Shown: piece by piece, positions 28,457-37,193 of the stretch
Layout of the letters: each line of letters opens with the position of its first letter
Position numbering within the stretch: the first letter of the stretch is position 1
Source of the DNA: SLFH01 sp050486265
Lineage (GTDB): Bacteria > Planctomycetota > Phycisphaerae > Phycisphaerales > UBA1924
Direction of reading: 5' to 3'
Length of the DNA stretch: 64,000 nt
Assembly: GCA_050486265.1 (NCBI GenBank)
Contig: JBJHCY010000011.1
Span: 1-64,000 of the forward strand
Program-made: the position numbers and the translations under genes
Notes under the pieces: generated by a model
Told to the model about the DNA's origin: nothing
The model's database searches: none
What the model saw: the letters and a program-made list of their open reading frames with translations, nothing else

Positions 28457-29067
28457 CGCTGGGCCTCCTTGGGCGCGCGGTATCCGGCCGCGACGAGGTA
28501 GATCTCACGGGAGACATCGCGCGTGGCGCGGGGCTTGAAGTGCTTGAACTGGTCGAACAGGCCTTTGGCCCGCTCGGCCAGATCGGGCAGCGCCTCGCCC
28601 TCGAACACCTTCATCGCCAGACACCCGCCGGGCTTGAGCACGCGCGGCAAGAGGTCCAGCACCGCCTCGCAGAGCCGGACCGAGCGGAAGTGGTCCGCGC
28701 CGCCGGGCGCGCCGGAGGTGTTGGGCGCCATGTCGCTGATCGCGACATCGAACAGCCCTCCCGCGGCTTCGGTCAGGCGCGTCGGGTCGGTCGCGGTGAT
28801 GTCGCCGACCATCGAGGTCACATTCGGCCCGACGGGGGCCCGGACCGGCAAGAGGTCGATCCCGACCACGACGCCGGTGCGGCCGACAAGCTCCGAGGCG
28901 ACCTGCAGCCACGAGCCGGGGGCGCAGCCCAGATCGAGCACGCGGTCGCCGGGCGAGATGATCCGGAACCGCTGCTGGATTTCTTTGAGCTTGTAGGCCG
29001 AGCGGGCGGCGTACCCCTCGTCCTTGGCCTGTTTGAAAAATCTGTCGTGCAGCACGCGCTTGGCCAT
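28453..29067 (-). CDS. rlmE: 23S rRNA 2'-O-ribose methyltransferase RlmE (FtsJ/RrmJ)
   Basis: 204-residue SAM-dependent methyltransferase for the A-loop uridine of 23S rRNA. It starts SAYKLKEIQQRF (substrate-side helix with the K), then the SAM motif VLDLGCAPGSWLQ, SDMAPNTSG with the catalytic aspartate, and the K of LAMKVFEG. The K-D-K-E tetrad appears complete. The start at 29067 fits family length; TACCAT ends six bases upstream and there is no Shine-Dalgarno sequence. Translation is coupled to the BatA-like gene. Confidence 0.93.
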   Translation of the reverse strand: MAKRVLHDRFFKQAKDEGYAARSAYKLKEIQQRFRIISPGDRVLDLGCAPGSWLQVASELVGRTGVVVGIDLLPVRAPVGPNVTSMVGDITATDPTRLTEAAGGLFDVAISDMAPNTSGAPGGADHFRSVRLCEAVLDLLPRVLKPGGCLAMKVFEGEALPDLAERAKGLFDQFKHFKPRATRDVSREIYLVAAGYRAPKEAQR

Positions 29068-29073
29068 CGGGCG

Positions 29074-29079
29074 ATGGTA
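29074..29079 (-). promoter_or_regulatory. Candidate -10 element giving a leaderless rlmE mRNA
   Basis: On the minus strand TACCAT ends six bases before the rlmE ATG, with no Shine-Dalgarno sequence. Confidence 0.4.
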
Positions 29080-29159
29080 CGGCTCCGTCGGAGCCCGAAT
29101 CGGCGAGAAAGGCTCTTCGATCTTGGTGGCTGTTTGGGCGGTCCCGTCGCCCCCGGCGC

Positions 29160-29165
29160 TATCGT
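29160..29165 (+). promoter_or_regulatory. Candidate -10 element giving a leaderless glycosyltransferase mRNA
   Basis: TATCGT ends eight bases before the ATG at 29174, with no Shine-Dalgarno sequence. Confidence 0.4.
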
Positions 29166-29173
29166 TGCGGCCG

Positions 29174-29998
29174 ATGCCCGCCTCGCCCCAGCATTCCGAC
29201 GAGCCGCCGGCGACGGTCGAGCTCTCGTTCGTCGCCCCGGCGCACAACGAAGAGGGCAATGTCGAAGCGCTCGTCGAGCAGGTCGGAGCCGCGGGCGAGG
29301 CGTCGGGGCTCGCCTTCGAGTTCGTGCTCGTCGATGACGGCTCGACCGATTCGACCGCCCAGAAGACCCGCTCGCTCATGGCCTCGCGTCCGTGGCTCCG
29401 CATGGTCCGGATGACCCGCACCCCTCAGGGCAGCGGCGGGGGCCAGTCCGCGGCGTTCTACGCCGGGTTCAGAGCGACTCGGGGGCGCCTCATCGCGGTG
29501 CTCGACGCCGACCTCCAGAACGACCCGGCCGACATCCGCGCCATGCTCGAACTCATGGAGCGCGAGGGCGCCGACATGGTCCAGGGCGACCGCTCCCACG
29601 CCCGAAAGGACTCGGCGGTCCGCAAGTGGGGCAGCGTCGTCGGCAGGCTCTTCCGGCGCACGCTCCTGGGCGACACGATCCGCGATACCGGCTGCTCGCT
29701 GCGGCTGATGAAGCGGGAGGTCGCCCTTGAACTTCCCCTGCAGTTCAAGGGCATGCACCGGTTCATCCCCGTCACGGCGCGCCATCTGGGCTACAAGGTC
29801 GTCGAGACGCCCGTCAACCACCGCCCGCGCGTCGCCGGGGAGACCAAGTACGGCATGGGGATCACCAAGCGGGCGATCCCGGGCCTGATCGACTGCTTCG
29901 CGGTCCGCTACATGCGTTCGCGCCGGCGTCCCGTCGACAGCGAGGAGGTCGGCGTCGAACGGGTGTCTGCGGCGGGGGCGGAAGGGGCCGAGGCGTGA
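29174..29998 (+). CDS. Family 2 glycosyltransferase (polyprenyl-phosphate sugar synthase type)
   Basis: 274-residue GT-A fold glycosyltransferase. VDDGSTDST and the metal site LDADLQNDP are present, followed by GDRSHARKDS, TGCSLRLMKR and FIPVTARHLGY. This arrangement is like DPM1/ArnC-type enzymes that load a sugar from a nucleotide donor onto a lipid phosphate at the cytoplasmic face. There are no C-terminal helices, unlike ArnC. The stop overlaps the LAB_N gene start (GTGA), and the pair resembles lipid A or lipid-sugar modification operons. Confidence 0.88.
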   Translation: MPASPQHSDEPPATVELSFVAPAHNEEGNVEALVEQVGAAGEASGLAFEFVLVDDGSTDSTAQKTRSLMASRPWLRMVRMTRTPQGSGGGQSAAFYAGFRATRGRLIAVLDADLQNDPADIRAMLELMEREGADMVQGDRSHARKDSAVRKWGSVVGRLFRRTLLGDTIRDTGCSLRLMKREVALELPLQFKGMHRFIPVTARHLGYKVVETPVNHRPRVAGETKYGMGITKRAIPGLIDCFAVRYMRSRRRPVDSEEVGVERVSAAGAEGAEA

Positions 29999-30657
29999 GC
30001 GGCAAGGGGCGGATGAAGATCGAGCCGATCGTGCTGATGGTCGCGCTGGTGCTCGTCGGCATCGCGCTGGTCTGGATGCAGCCGCCCGCACGCCCGAGTG
30101 TCAGCCCGCGCGAGGGCGCAGTCGTCCACCGCACGACGATCGGCCAGGCCCGGACCTTCGTCGAAGTCCACGGCGAGCCGGGCGCCGAGACCTTCCGTGT
30201 GCTCGGCATGGAGGGGCACGCCTCGGAGATCATGGACCTCGCCGAGTTCGAGGCGATGTTCGGCTCGCGCGTGGTGCGCGAGATCCGAGGCGAGCGGAAC
30301 GCTGTTTTCCGCATCTTCAACATCACGACCTACGCGAGCCTGGTCTGGATCGCGATCGGGCTGGGGGGGCAGATCGTCTTTTCCTGCCGCTTCCTGATCC
30401 AGTGGATTGTCAGCGAGCGCAAGCGGGAGTCGGTGATCCCGGATATCTTCTGGTGGATCAGCCTGCTCGGCGGTATAAGTCTGTTTGTGTACTTTGTCTG
30501 GCGGCGCGATATCGTCGGCGTGCTCGGCCAGTCGACCGGGATCGTGATTTACGCCCGCAACATCAGGCTGATCCACAAGAAGCGCCGGCGCGAGCTGCGC
30601 GACGCCGAGAACGGCGTCGTGACCGACCCCGCCAGCGAGGAGGCAAGCGCCCCGTGA
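29995..30657 (+). CDS. LAB_N-domain membrane protein
   Basis: 220-residue membrane protein with the domain otherwise found at the N-terminus of some lipid-A-disaccharide synthases (LAB_N). One helix lies near residues 10-26. A polar region (to about 105) is followed by three helices containing QIVFSCRFLIQWIVSER and FVWRRDIVGVLGQSTG, the family core. It is coupled to the glycosyltransferase by a four-base overlap and to the next gene in the same way. It likely holds or flips a lipid-linked sugar; inference. Confidence 0.82.
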   Translation: MSGKGRMKIEPIVLMVALVLVGIALVWMQPPARPSVSPREGAVVHRTTIGQARTFVEVHGEPGAETFRVLGMEGHASEIMDLAEFEAMFGSRVVREIRGERNAVFRIFNITTYASLVWIAIGLGGQIVFSCRFLIQWIVSERKRESVIPDIFWWISLLGGISLFVYFVWRRDIVGVLGQSTGIVIYARNIRLIHKKRRRELRDAENGVVTDPASEEASAP

Positions 30658-31268
30658 AAGTCTTCCTGGACGAACAGCAGATCGAGGTCAAACGCCCGTC
30701 GCTGCGTGCCGCGATGTCCACCGCGATCGGCCTGGCCAACGGCGCGGGGCGCGTGGTGATCGAGGTGTACGCCGACGGCGAGCCCCTCCCCTCGCACCTG
30801 CTCGACGAGCCCTCCGACGAGCCGCTGCACTACGCCGAGCTCCGCTTCACCTCCGCGATCCCTTCGGTGATGGTGCAGCAGATCCTGCTCGACGCGGCCG
30901 ACGCGCTCGACCGCGTGCGCGAGGACCAGGAATCGGCCGCTTCGCAGATCCAGGAGGGACGCCTCTCCGACGCGCGCCGGTCGCTGGAACAGGTCGTCTC
31001 GCTCTGGCAGCTCGTGGTGCTGGCGGTGCAGCGGGGCGGGGCGCTGCTCGACCGCGATCTGACCGCGATCCGGGCCGGCGATCCGCCCACACCGATCGCC
31101 GACCGCATCGGCACACTTCGGACCGACCTCGAAAGCCTCGCGGCGGCGCTCGGCGACGAGGACTGGTCGGCCCTCAGCGACGCCTTGGAAGACGACATGG
31201 GCGCGCAGGTCGAAGACTGGCAGGACGCCCTGAAGATCATGGCCGACGAAGTCGCCAAAGCGGGCTGA
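30654..31268 (+). CDS. Uncharacterised helical protein, third gene of GT2 operon
   Basis: 204 residues, not recognised. GTG start at 30654 overlaps the stop of the LAB_N gene. The N-terminal 70 residues look like an alpha/beta unit (FLDEQQIEVKRPS, VVIEVYADGEPLP). From about residue 80 on it is long amphipathic helices with SQIQEGRLSDARRSLEQV, suggesting a coiled-coil or helical bundle. No signal peptide or membrane segment. Its place in the operon suggests a cytoplasmic accessory role. Confidence 0.65.
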   Translation: MKVFLDEQQIEVKRPSLRAAMSTAIGLANGAGRVVIEVYADGEPLPSHLLDEPSDEPLHYAELRFTSAIPSVMVQQILLDAADALDRVREDQESAASQIQEGRLSDARRSLEQVVSLWQLVVLAVQRGGALLDRDLTAIRAGDPPTPIADRIGTLRTDLESLAAALGDEDWSALSDALEDDMGAQVEDWQDALKIMADEVAKAG

Positions 31269-31315
31269 ATCACGGACCGGCTGCAGCGCAGGGCCGAAAC
31301 GCACACAAAAACGGA

Positions 31316-31355
31316 CAACGCCCCGATCGGAGGAGGACCGTCGGGGCGTTGTTTG
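31316..31355. terminator. Terminator between the GT2 operon and a convergent lipoprotein gene
   Basis: Eleven-base-pair stem, 31316-31326 with 31341-31351, followed by TTTGTTG on the plus strand. Confidence 0.7.
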
Positions 31356-31427
31356 TTGCCCGTGAGGAGAGATTCGATCTGATGCTTCGGAGGCGTCGGG
31401 CTTAGAGAGCTTGGCCGGCACGAGTGT

Positions 31428-31691
31428 TCAGTAATGCACGCGTGTGCCGCTGCGCTCGTTCTGGTCGCCGATGACCATGCCTGTCAGTCCGCCGACGATG
31501 GCCCCCTGTGCGGCTCCCTTGCCCGCGTTGCCGCCGAGCGAGCCGAGACCGAACCCTGCAAGTGCGCCGAGGCCTGCGCCCGAAACGGCGCCCTCGGCCG
31601 CGTTGTTGCAGCCCGAGCCGAAGGTCGCCATGGCGAGGCCGGCGGCCAGCAGGCCCAGACCGGCGCGGGTGTGCAGTCGCTTGGTTGACAT
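31428..31691 (-). CDS. Glycine-zipper lipoprotein
   Basis: 87-residue small lipoprotein. A basic start, then LGLLAAGLAMATFGSGC with the cysteine as the likely lipidation site. The rest alternates glycine, alanine and leucine (GAGLGALAGFGLGSLGG, then AIVGGLTGMVIGDQNERSG), a glycine-zipper pattern that packs in membranes, as in the YMGG/OmpA-tail proteins. Start at 31691 chosen because GGAGCG lies upstream and the signal peptide then begins at once. Probably outer membrane. Confidence 0.75.
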   Translation of the reverse strand: MSTKRLHTRAGLGLLAAGLAMATFGSGCNNAAEGAVSGAGLGALAGFGLGSLGGNAGKGAAQGAIVGGLTGMVIGDQNERSGTRVHY

Positions 31692-31850
31692 ATCGCCGCT
31701 CCTTTCGTGCCGGCCCCTTTCGCTTCGGGGCTGGGTGTTCTTCAAAGAGCAATGCGACGGCGCCCGCCTCCCGGTGAACGGGCGGGCGAGAAATTCTGAT
31801 CAGGCTCGGGTGTGGGCGGACGAGCGGGGCCGGAGAAGTCGGCCCGGCGT

Positions 31851-32564
31851 TCAGTTCCAGGAGCAGCCTTTGGGCCACTGTTCGGGGTGCTGGCGTTCTG
31901 CACGCCGCAGGAGCGATTCCAGACGCTTGAGCTCGTCCTGCACGACCCCGACGCGTCGGAGGGCGTCGGCTTCGGCGAGCAGCCGATAACGCACCTCCGG
32001 ATCGGAGATCAGCGTGAACGCGATGAGTTCGAAGAAGGCGTTGGTCGGCACATCCTCGTCGTCGGCGTACTCGGCGACCGCCTCGGCCGCGGCAAAGTGC
32101 GTCAGGGGACCCTCTGTCAGCATCCGCCCGACGCTGCGGCGCATGCTGTCGAGTTCGGGCGTGGTTTCCTCGGCGTGCGGCGTGCTGAGGGGCTGCAGCA
32201 TCGCCTCGCGGAACAGACGCTCGGCGGAAGGGGGCGATTCCTCGACGATCCTGGCGCGGCAGACGCCCTGCAAGAGCAGGTTGTACCGCCCGTCGGCCAG
32301 ACGCTCGTGCTGGATGATCTGCCCGATGCAGACGCACGGACGCAGGGGCGGGCGTCCGTGGTACTCCTGCTTCCAGCGCTCGCCGCGGAACACCGCCATG
32401 GCGATCTGTCCCGCGCCGTCGAGCACATGCTCGACCATCTGGCGGTATCGGGGCTCGAAGATGTGCAGCGGGAGGACCTGCTGGGGCAGGAGCGTCACCG
32501 AATCCAGCGGGAAAACCGGGATCGGCTTGGCGAAGTTCACCGAGATGGTGGTCGCGTCGGACAT
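31851..32564 (-). CDS. Lon N-terminal-domain protein
   Basis: 237 residues with the substrate-binding domain of Lon protease but no ATPase or protease part. PIPVFPLDSVTLLPQQVLPLHIFEPRYRQM, in pieces, is the typical start, followed by IGQIIQHERLADGRYNLLLQGVCRARI. Widespread in bacteria as a stand-alone protein; role unknown, possibly an adaptor for protein quality control. The gene stands alone between convergent and cooriented neighbours. Confidence 0.85.
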   Translation of the reverse strand: MSDATTISVNFAKPIPVFPLDSVTLLPQQVLPLHIFEPRYRQMVEHVLDGAGQIAMAVFRGERWKQEYHGRPPLRPCVCIGQIIQHERLADGRYNLLLQGVCRARIVEESPPSAERLFREAMLQPLSTPHAEETTPELDSMRRSVGRMLTEGPLTHFAAAEAVAEYADDEDVPTNAFFELIAFTLISDPEVRYRLLAEADALRRVGVVQDELKRLESLLRRAERQHPEQWPKGCSWN

Positions 32565-32655
32565 GGTGCACAGGCCACTGGAGGCTCAGCCAATGCTACC
32601 GAACGACCCGGGCCGAGGCGAGCGAAATCGGGGGTGACAAATCCCCTGCCCGCAA

Positions 32656-33666
32656 TCACTCCGCCAGCGGATCGGGCCTGTAGAGCTTCGCGCCCAGGGC
32701 CCAGTTCTTGTCGGTGAAGTTTCCGCCGCGGTCGAGCTTGCCGGGCGTGTCGGGGCGGGTCGCTTCGAGGCTGATGGCCATCTTGGCGTCGATGTCGTCG
32801 AGCATGGAGACGAGCAGGGCCTCTGGGGTCATGGGGATCTTGGCGGCGCCGTACTCGGGGATGCCGTGGTGGCTGAGGATGATGTGCTGCAGGACGGTGA
32901 GCACGCCCGCGGGGAGGCGTGTGCCGGTGGCGGTCATCATCTGCTGGGCCTTGTCGTGGAGCATGATGGCGCCCTCGACGATGTGGCCGACGAGCTCGCC
33001 CCGGTCGGTGTATGTGAACGGGCCGTCGTAGCCGAGCTCGCGCGTCTTGCCCAGATCGTGCAGGAAGAGGCCCATGAGCACGATGTCGCGGTTGATCTTG
33101 GGGTACAGCGGGCAGACCGCATCGGCGAGCTTGAGGAGATTGAGCGTGTGCTCGAGCAGGCCGCCGAGGTAGGCGTGGTGCATCTGCTTGGCGGCCGGGG
33201 CCCGCTTGAAGGCCTCCATGAGGTGTTCGTCGGCGAGGTAGGTCTCGGCGAGGGCCTTCATGGCGGGGTGCTTGAGGGTGGCCAGGACGCCCGCGAGCTC
33301 TTCGAGCATCTCGCCGGGATCACGCTCGGAGGAGGCGATGAGCTGGCGGAGCTCGCCCTGGGAGGGCTCGTGCGGCTCGATCGCGTGGATGATGAGCTGG
33401 ATCTCGCCCTGATAGGCCTGGGTCTCGCCCTTGACGAAGACGAACCCGTCAGTCGGCAGGGCTCTGAAGGTGACCTCGTCGATCGACCACATGCGGGCGG
33501 GCATCTCCCCCGAGCGGTCGCGGAGCAGGCACCGGAGATAGGGCTTCTCCGTCCGCGTCATGCCCATCTGGGCGTTGACGATGGTGAAAACGCCGGCGAT
33601 GCGCTGCGGCGGCTGGTCGAGGTCGGCGATGTACACGCGGTCGCTGGGGGCGGTCTGGCTGCTCAT
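32656..33666 (-). CDS. OB-fold/HD-domain 3'-5' exoribonuclease, YhaM type
   Basis: 336 residues. An N-terminal OB-fold (about 15-100) is followed by an HD phosphohydrolase domain with HHAYLGGLLEHTLN, the metal motif LFLHDLGKTREL, and later histidines in LQHIILSHHG. This combination is that of YhaM, a 3'-5' exonuclease for RNA and single-stranded DNA. TACACT ends eight bases before the ATG at 33666 with no Shine-Dalgarno sequence. Confidence 0.85.
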   Translation of the reverse strand: MSSQTAPSDRVYIADLDQPPQRIAGVFTIVNAQMGMTRTEKPYLRCLLRDRSGEMPARMWSIDEVTFRALPTDGFVFVKGETQAYQGEIQLIIHAIEPHEPSQGELRQLIASSERDPGEMLEELAGVLATLKHPAMKALAETYLADEHLMEAFKRAPAAKQMHHAYLGGLLEHTLNLLKLADAVCPLYPKINRDIVLMGLFLHDLGKTRELGYDGPFTYTDRGELVGHIVEGAIMLHDKAQQMMTATGTRLPAGVLTVLQHIILSHHGIPEYGAAKIPMTPEALLVSMLDDIDAKMAISLEATRPDTPGKLDRGGNFTDKNWALGAKLYRPDPLAE

Positions 33667-33674
33667 AGGCAGCG

Positions 33675-33680
33675 AGTGTA
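33675..33680 (-). promoter_or_regulatory. Candidate -10 element giving a leaderless yhaM-like mRNA
   Basis: On the minus strand TACACT ends eight bases before the ATG at 33666. Confidence 0.4.
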
Positions 33681-33848
33681 GCGGGGCGGGGGGAAATGCG
33701 TGGGATTTCAGCGACGGAGTGGGAACCAATCGCCGGCGTGTGCGTCAAAGACTTTGAGGCCCGCTGGGACAGGCGGGGGTGGGATTGCAGGCGGGAGTCG
33801 CCGGCGCCGCCACCCGCCGAGGGCCGAAGCAGACGAGGAGTGAACTCA

Positions 33849-34529
33849 ATGCGAATGAACAGAAGACTGTGGTGTACCTGCGCGCTGATCGCGTCGGCGG
33901 GCGGCGTCGCTTCGGGTCAGGCGGTGCTGGAGATCACCGCGAGCGGCACGATCGACACGGTGAGCAACGGGTTCTTTCTTGATGCACCGTTCGATGCCTC
34001 CGCGATCGGGTCGGTATGGAACGCGAGGTACACACTGCCGCTCGGCAACGATGACCTGCTGACCGGAAACCCGAATACATCGATCTGGGGCGACATCATG
34101 CTCACCGCGACCTATTCGGTCGACGGCGGCACGCCTGTCGACTTGCCGCTGCCGACCGACGGTGTGCTGCCGTCTTCGACGCTTGCGGTCGACTTCCTGG
34201 CCGCCAGCGCAGACCGGATCTCGGTAAACACGATCGAGACCGACGGCCCGATCTTCGGGAATTTCCTGCTGATGCAGATCTCGGCGCCGACCGGTACTGT
34301 CTTCGACGACCCGATCATCAACACGAGCCAGCTCATCCCCTACAGCCTCAGCGACTTTGACTCGACGATGTTCAGGGTCACCAACGGCCCCGGCGCTGTC
34401 TTCGGCACGGTGGAGTCGTTCGAGATCAGCGTGCTGCCGCCATCGATGCAACGCGTCGTCCCTGCGCCTGCAGCGGTTTCGCTGTTGGCACTGGCTGGGC
34501 TGGCCGCGGTCCGCAGGCGTCGGGCCTGA
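33849..34529 (+). CDS. Secreted protein with PEP-CTERM-like sorting tail
   Basis: 226 residues, exported. Signal peptide RLWCTCALIASAGGVASG; start at 33849 supported by GAGGAG eight bases upstream. The body is beta-rich and acidic, typical of secreted surface proteins (repeated TYSVDGGTP, FLAASADRIS). The end, VPAPAAVSLLALAGLAAVRRRRA, given here as a proline-containing motif, a hydrophobic helix and an arginine cluster, is the three-part PEP-CTERM-type signal processed by an exosortase. Ligand or role unknown. Confidence 0.75.
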   Translation: MRMNRRLWCTCALIASAGGVASGQAVLEITASGTIDTVSNGFFLDAPFDASAIGSVWNARYTLPLGNDDLLTGNPNTSIWGDIMLTATYSVDGGTPVDLPLPTDGVLPSSTLAVDFLAASADRISVNTIETDGPIFGNFLLMQISAPTGTVFDDPIINTSQLIPYSLSDFDSTMFRVTNGPGAVFGTVESFEISVLPPSMQRVVPAPAAVSLLALAGLAAVRRRRA

Positions 34530-34565
34530 CGCGGAGCGGACCGACACACGATCTCTCACGCTCTC

Positions 34566-34600
34566 ACTGGGAAGGGCCGAGGCGCCTTCCCGGTGTTTTC
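34566..34600. terminator. Terminator between the sorted surface protein and queF
   Basis: Ten-pair stem 34566-34575 with 34585-34594 (one T.G), followed by GTTTTCG. Lies between convergent genes. Confidence 0.6.
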
Positions 34601-34608
34601 GTGCGCCC

Positions 34609-34992
34609 TCAGCGCCCCCGGAAATGCCCCGGGACCTCGCCGTGATCGGCGCGGATGGTGCTGCGGATGCCGCCGCGGCCTTTCCAGTCGGTGACGATCT
34701 GCAGCCACGCGGGGTTCATCAGCTTGACGAGGTCGTCGCGGATGGCGTTGGTGACGGCCTCGTAGTAGATCCCCTCGTTGCGGAAGCTCTGGTAATAGAG
34801 CTTGAGGCTTTTGAGCTCGACGCAGACCCCGCCGTCAGCGCCCGGGCGGGGCTGGTAGCGCAGCGTCACATGCCCGAAGTCCGGGTGGCCGGTCTTGGGG
34901 CACACGCTGGTGAACTCCTCGGACACATGCTCGATGACGAACGGCGTGTCCGATGGTGTTGTGAAGGCTTCGAGCAGCGAGCGGTCGGGCAT
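34609..34992 (-). CDS. queF: NADPH-dependent 7-cyano-7-deazaguanine reductase
   Basis: 127-residue type I QueF, reducing preQ0 to preQ1 in queuosine synthesis. The catalytic cysteine is in SVCPKTGHPDFG, the family motif is CVELKSLKLYYQSFRNEG with NADPH-contact residues, and the glutamate-histidine region FVIEHVSEEF is at the start. Length is normal for type I. No other queuosine genes are adjacent. No clear ribosome binding site. Confidence 0.95.
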   Translation of the reverse strand: MPDRSLLEAFTTPSDTPFVIEHVSEEFTSVCPKTGHPDFGHVTLRYQPRPGADGGVCVELKSLKLYYQSFRNEGIYYEAVTNAIRDDLVKLMNPAWLQIVTDWKGRGGIRSTIRADHGEVPGHFRGR

Positions 34993-35031
34993 GGATGTTG
35001 GATCGCTTGGGAAGGGGCGGATCGCGCCTGA

Positions 35032-36129
35032 TCAGGCGCCGTAACGCCGGACGAGTTCGACGATGCGGGGCTGGTCGGGGTTGATCTGGAGGCTGCGCCG
35101 CAGGAGGCGGACGCCCTCACGCTGGGCGTCGCGGTTGCGCTTCTCGCTCCAGAGGTACTGGTTGAGGCGGTAGATGCCGAGGCTGTTGATGGCGGGGAAG
35201 TGGGTGGGGTCGAGCTCGATCGCCCGCTGGAAGGCCTCCTCGGCCTCGTCGTAGCGGTAATCGCGGAAGAGCAGTGCGCCGAGCGTCTCGTACGCCACGG
35301 GCGACGGGCCGAGCGCCAGCACCTCTTCGATGGTGACGATCGCCTCGTCCTTGCGCCCGGTGCGGCTCAGGCTGTCAGAGAGCATCAGCAGCAGTTCGGG
35401 GCTCAGTTGCATGAGTTCGGCCGCCTGGCGGAGCTCGGTGACGGCCGATTCGTGCTCGCCGAGCTCGCGGTAGACCGCGGCGAGGTTGGCGCGGGCCGGG
35501 CCGCTCTCCCCGTCGATGCGGACCGCCCGGATGGCGTACCGCATCGCTTGGCGGGGCTCGCCGAGGCCGAGGTAGGCCGTAGCGATGTTCATGTTCGCGT
35601 CGAGGTTCATCGGGTCGATCGCCAGGGCGCGGAGGTACGCCCGGACGGCCTCGGTGAGGCGGTTCAGAAGCTGCAGTGCCAGGCCGTGGAGGTACTGGGC
35701 CTCGAAATTGAGGGGCTCGACGCGTGCGGCCTCGCCGTAGCGACGCTCGGCGAGCGAGTAGTCGCCCCTCCTGCGGTAGATGTTGCCGGCCTCGATGTAG
35801 GCCATGGTGAGCTCGGGGTTGATCTCGATGGCTCGCTCGAATGAGCGGAGGGCGGATTCGTCGTCGCCCTCGCGGTCGAGGCGCCGGCCCTCGAACAGGG
35901 CGGAGATGGATTGCTCGTCCCGTTCGGCGCCGATCACCGGTCGTCGGGGGCGGTCGGTTCCGTCGGGGTCATCTCCGGCGGTCCGGGTCGTCTGGCACCC
36001 GCCGATGGACACCGCCGCGAGCAATCCGGCGCAGAGCAGGACCATGGCGGTCGTCAGAGGCATCGCCCGTCTGGGGCGGCAGACGGGGGCCTGGGCGTCG
36101 GTCCGGCCGGGAGACTCTGCTCTGGTCAT
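35032..36129 (-). CDS. TPR-repeat lipoprotein
   Basis: 365-residue exported lipoprotein. The N-terminus has a basic stretch, the helix MVLLCAGLLAAVSIGGC and a cysteine at the lipobox. From about residue 75 to the end there are seven or eight tetratricopeptide units (for example ALRSFERAIEINPELTMAY, AEEAFQRAIELDPTHF), giving a helical scaffold for protein binding. Likely periplasmic or outer-membrane assembly role; partners unknown. Confidence 0.82.
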   Translation of the reverse strand: MTRAESPGRTDAQAPVCRPRRAMPLTTAMVLLCAGLLAAVSIGGCQTTRTAGDDPDGTDRPRRPVIGAERDEQSISALFEGRRLDREGDDESALRSFERAIEINPELTMAYIEAGNIYRRRGDYSLAERRYGEAARVEPLNFEAQYLHGLALQLLNRLTEAVRAYLRALAIDPMNLDANMNIATAYLGLGEPRQAMRYAIRAVRIDGESGPARANLAAVYRELGEHESAVTELRQAAELMQLSPELLLMLSDSLSRTGRKDEAIVTIEEVLALGPSPVAYETLGALLFRDYRYDEAEEAFQRAIELDPTHFPAINSLGIYRLNQYLWSEKRNRDAQREGVRLLRRSLQINPDQPRIVELVRRYGA

Positions 36130-36222
36130 GGTCGAAGGTCCGTTCTGGCGTGGCGTTGGTCTGTGGGGCAAAAGACGCCCGGATCGGTCTATCGGTTCGC
36201 TCGGGGCGGCGCTTGGGCCCGA

Positions 36223-37158
36223 TTATCGCGCCCCAGAGGTCTCCGCGGCGTCTCGGAGCCGCTTCAGACGCCCCAGATTGATCGTGTCCATGGGCGTGCC
36301 CGCTTCGTTCTTTGCTTTCGGCGTTTCGAGCACCTTCGGCGTACCCGCCAGTTCCGGGCGGTTGATGATCGCGGCGAATCCGGACGCTTTCAGGGCCTTG
36401 GCGCTTGTCCCGCGGCCGATGTCGCCCTCGCCGATGTGGGCGTGCCGGTCTTTGCGAGAGCCGACGCCCCCGAGGCTGTCGTTGACATGGACGACCTTGA
36501 GGCTCGCGAGGCCGCAGAGGCGGTCGAACTCGTCGAGCACGGCGTCGGCGCCTTCACGCGACGAGAAGTCGTACCCGCCCGCGTGAGCGTGGCAGGTGTC
36601 GAAGCAGAAACCGACACGCTCGGGCCGGCCGGTCTTATCGATGATGCGGGCCCGGAGGTCGGCGAGTTCCTCGAAGGTGCGGCCGAGATTGCTGCCCGAG
36701 CCCACGGTGTTCTCCAGGCAGCAGATCACCGCTGCGCCCTTGGTTCGCTTGAAGAGGTGCTTGTACGCCTCGGCGATGCGGGCGAGCCCGGACTCTGCGT
36801 CGGAGGTGGTGTACGCCCCGGGGTGGTGGACCAGGAAAGGGATCGAGAGCTCGGCGCAGCGTTCGATCTCGACGGTCATGAGGTCGATGGACTTGTTCCA
36901 GAGCTCGTCGTCGGGGCTGGCGAGGTTGATGAGGTAGCTCGCGTGGCTGGTGGTGCGGTCATGCCAGCCCAGACGCTCGATGGCATCGAGCCAGTCGGCC
37001 TTGGCGCCCGGGTCCAGCGGCTTGGCCTTCCACTGCTGCTGGTTCTTGGTGAACACCTGCACGGTGTCGAGCTTGAGGGCCTCCGCCTCTATGAGGGCGT
37101 TGACCATGCCGCCGGCGATGGAGAGGTGCGATCCGAACACGCTGCGACTGTAGAGCAC
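36223..37158 (-). CDS. nfo: Endonuclease IV (AP endonuclease)
   Basis: 311-residue TIM-barrel AP endonuclease that nicks DNA 5' of abasic sites. GSHLSIAGGM at the start, FLVHHPGAY, CLENTVGSGSNLG, FCFDTCHAHAGGYD, VHVNDSLGGVGSRKDRHAHIGEG and the late ETPK supply the three-zinc ligand set. A GTG at 37158 is used here; another GTG at 37140 gives a slightly shorter protein beginning just before FGSHLS and is equally possible. Confidence 0.93.
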   Translation of the reverse strand: MLYSRSVFGSHLSIAGGMVNALIEAEALKLDTVQVFTKNQQQWKAKPLDPGAKADWLDAIERLGWHDRTTSHASYLINLASPDDELWNKSIDLMTVEIERCAELSIPFLVHHPGAYTTSDAESGLARIAEAYKHLFKRTKGAAVICCLENTVGSGSNLGRTFEELADLRARIIDKTGRPERVGFCFDTCHAHAGGYDFSSREGADAVLDEFDRLCGLASLKVVHVNDSLGGVGSRKDRHAHIGEGDIGRGTSAKALKASGFAAIINRPELAGTPKVLETPKAKNEAGTPMDTINLGRLKRLRDAAETSGAR

Positions 37159-37181
37159 GGGCCCCGCCCGGGCGTGGGGTG

Positions 37182-37187
37182 TATCCT
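37182..37187 (+). promoter_or_regulatory. Candidate -10 element giving a leaderless lipoprotein mRNA
   Basis: TATCCT ends six bases before the ATG at 37194, in the 35-bp divergent gap with nfo. Confidence 0.4.
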
Positions 37188-37193
37188 CGGGCC

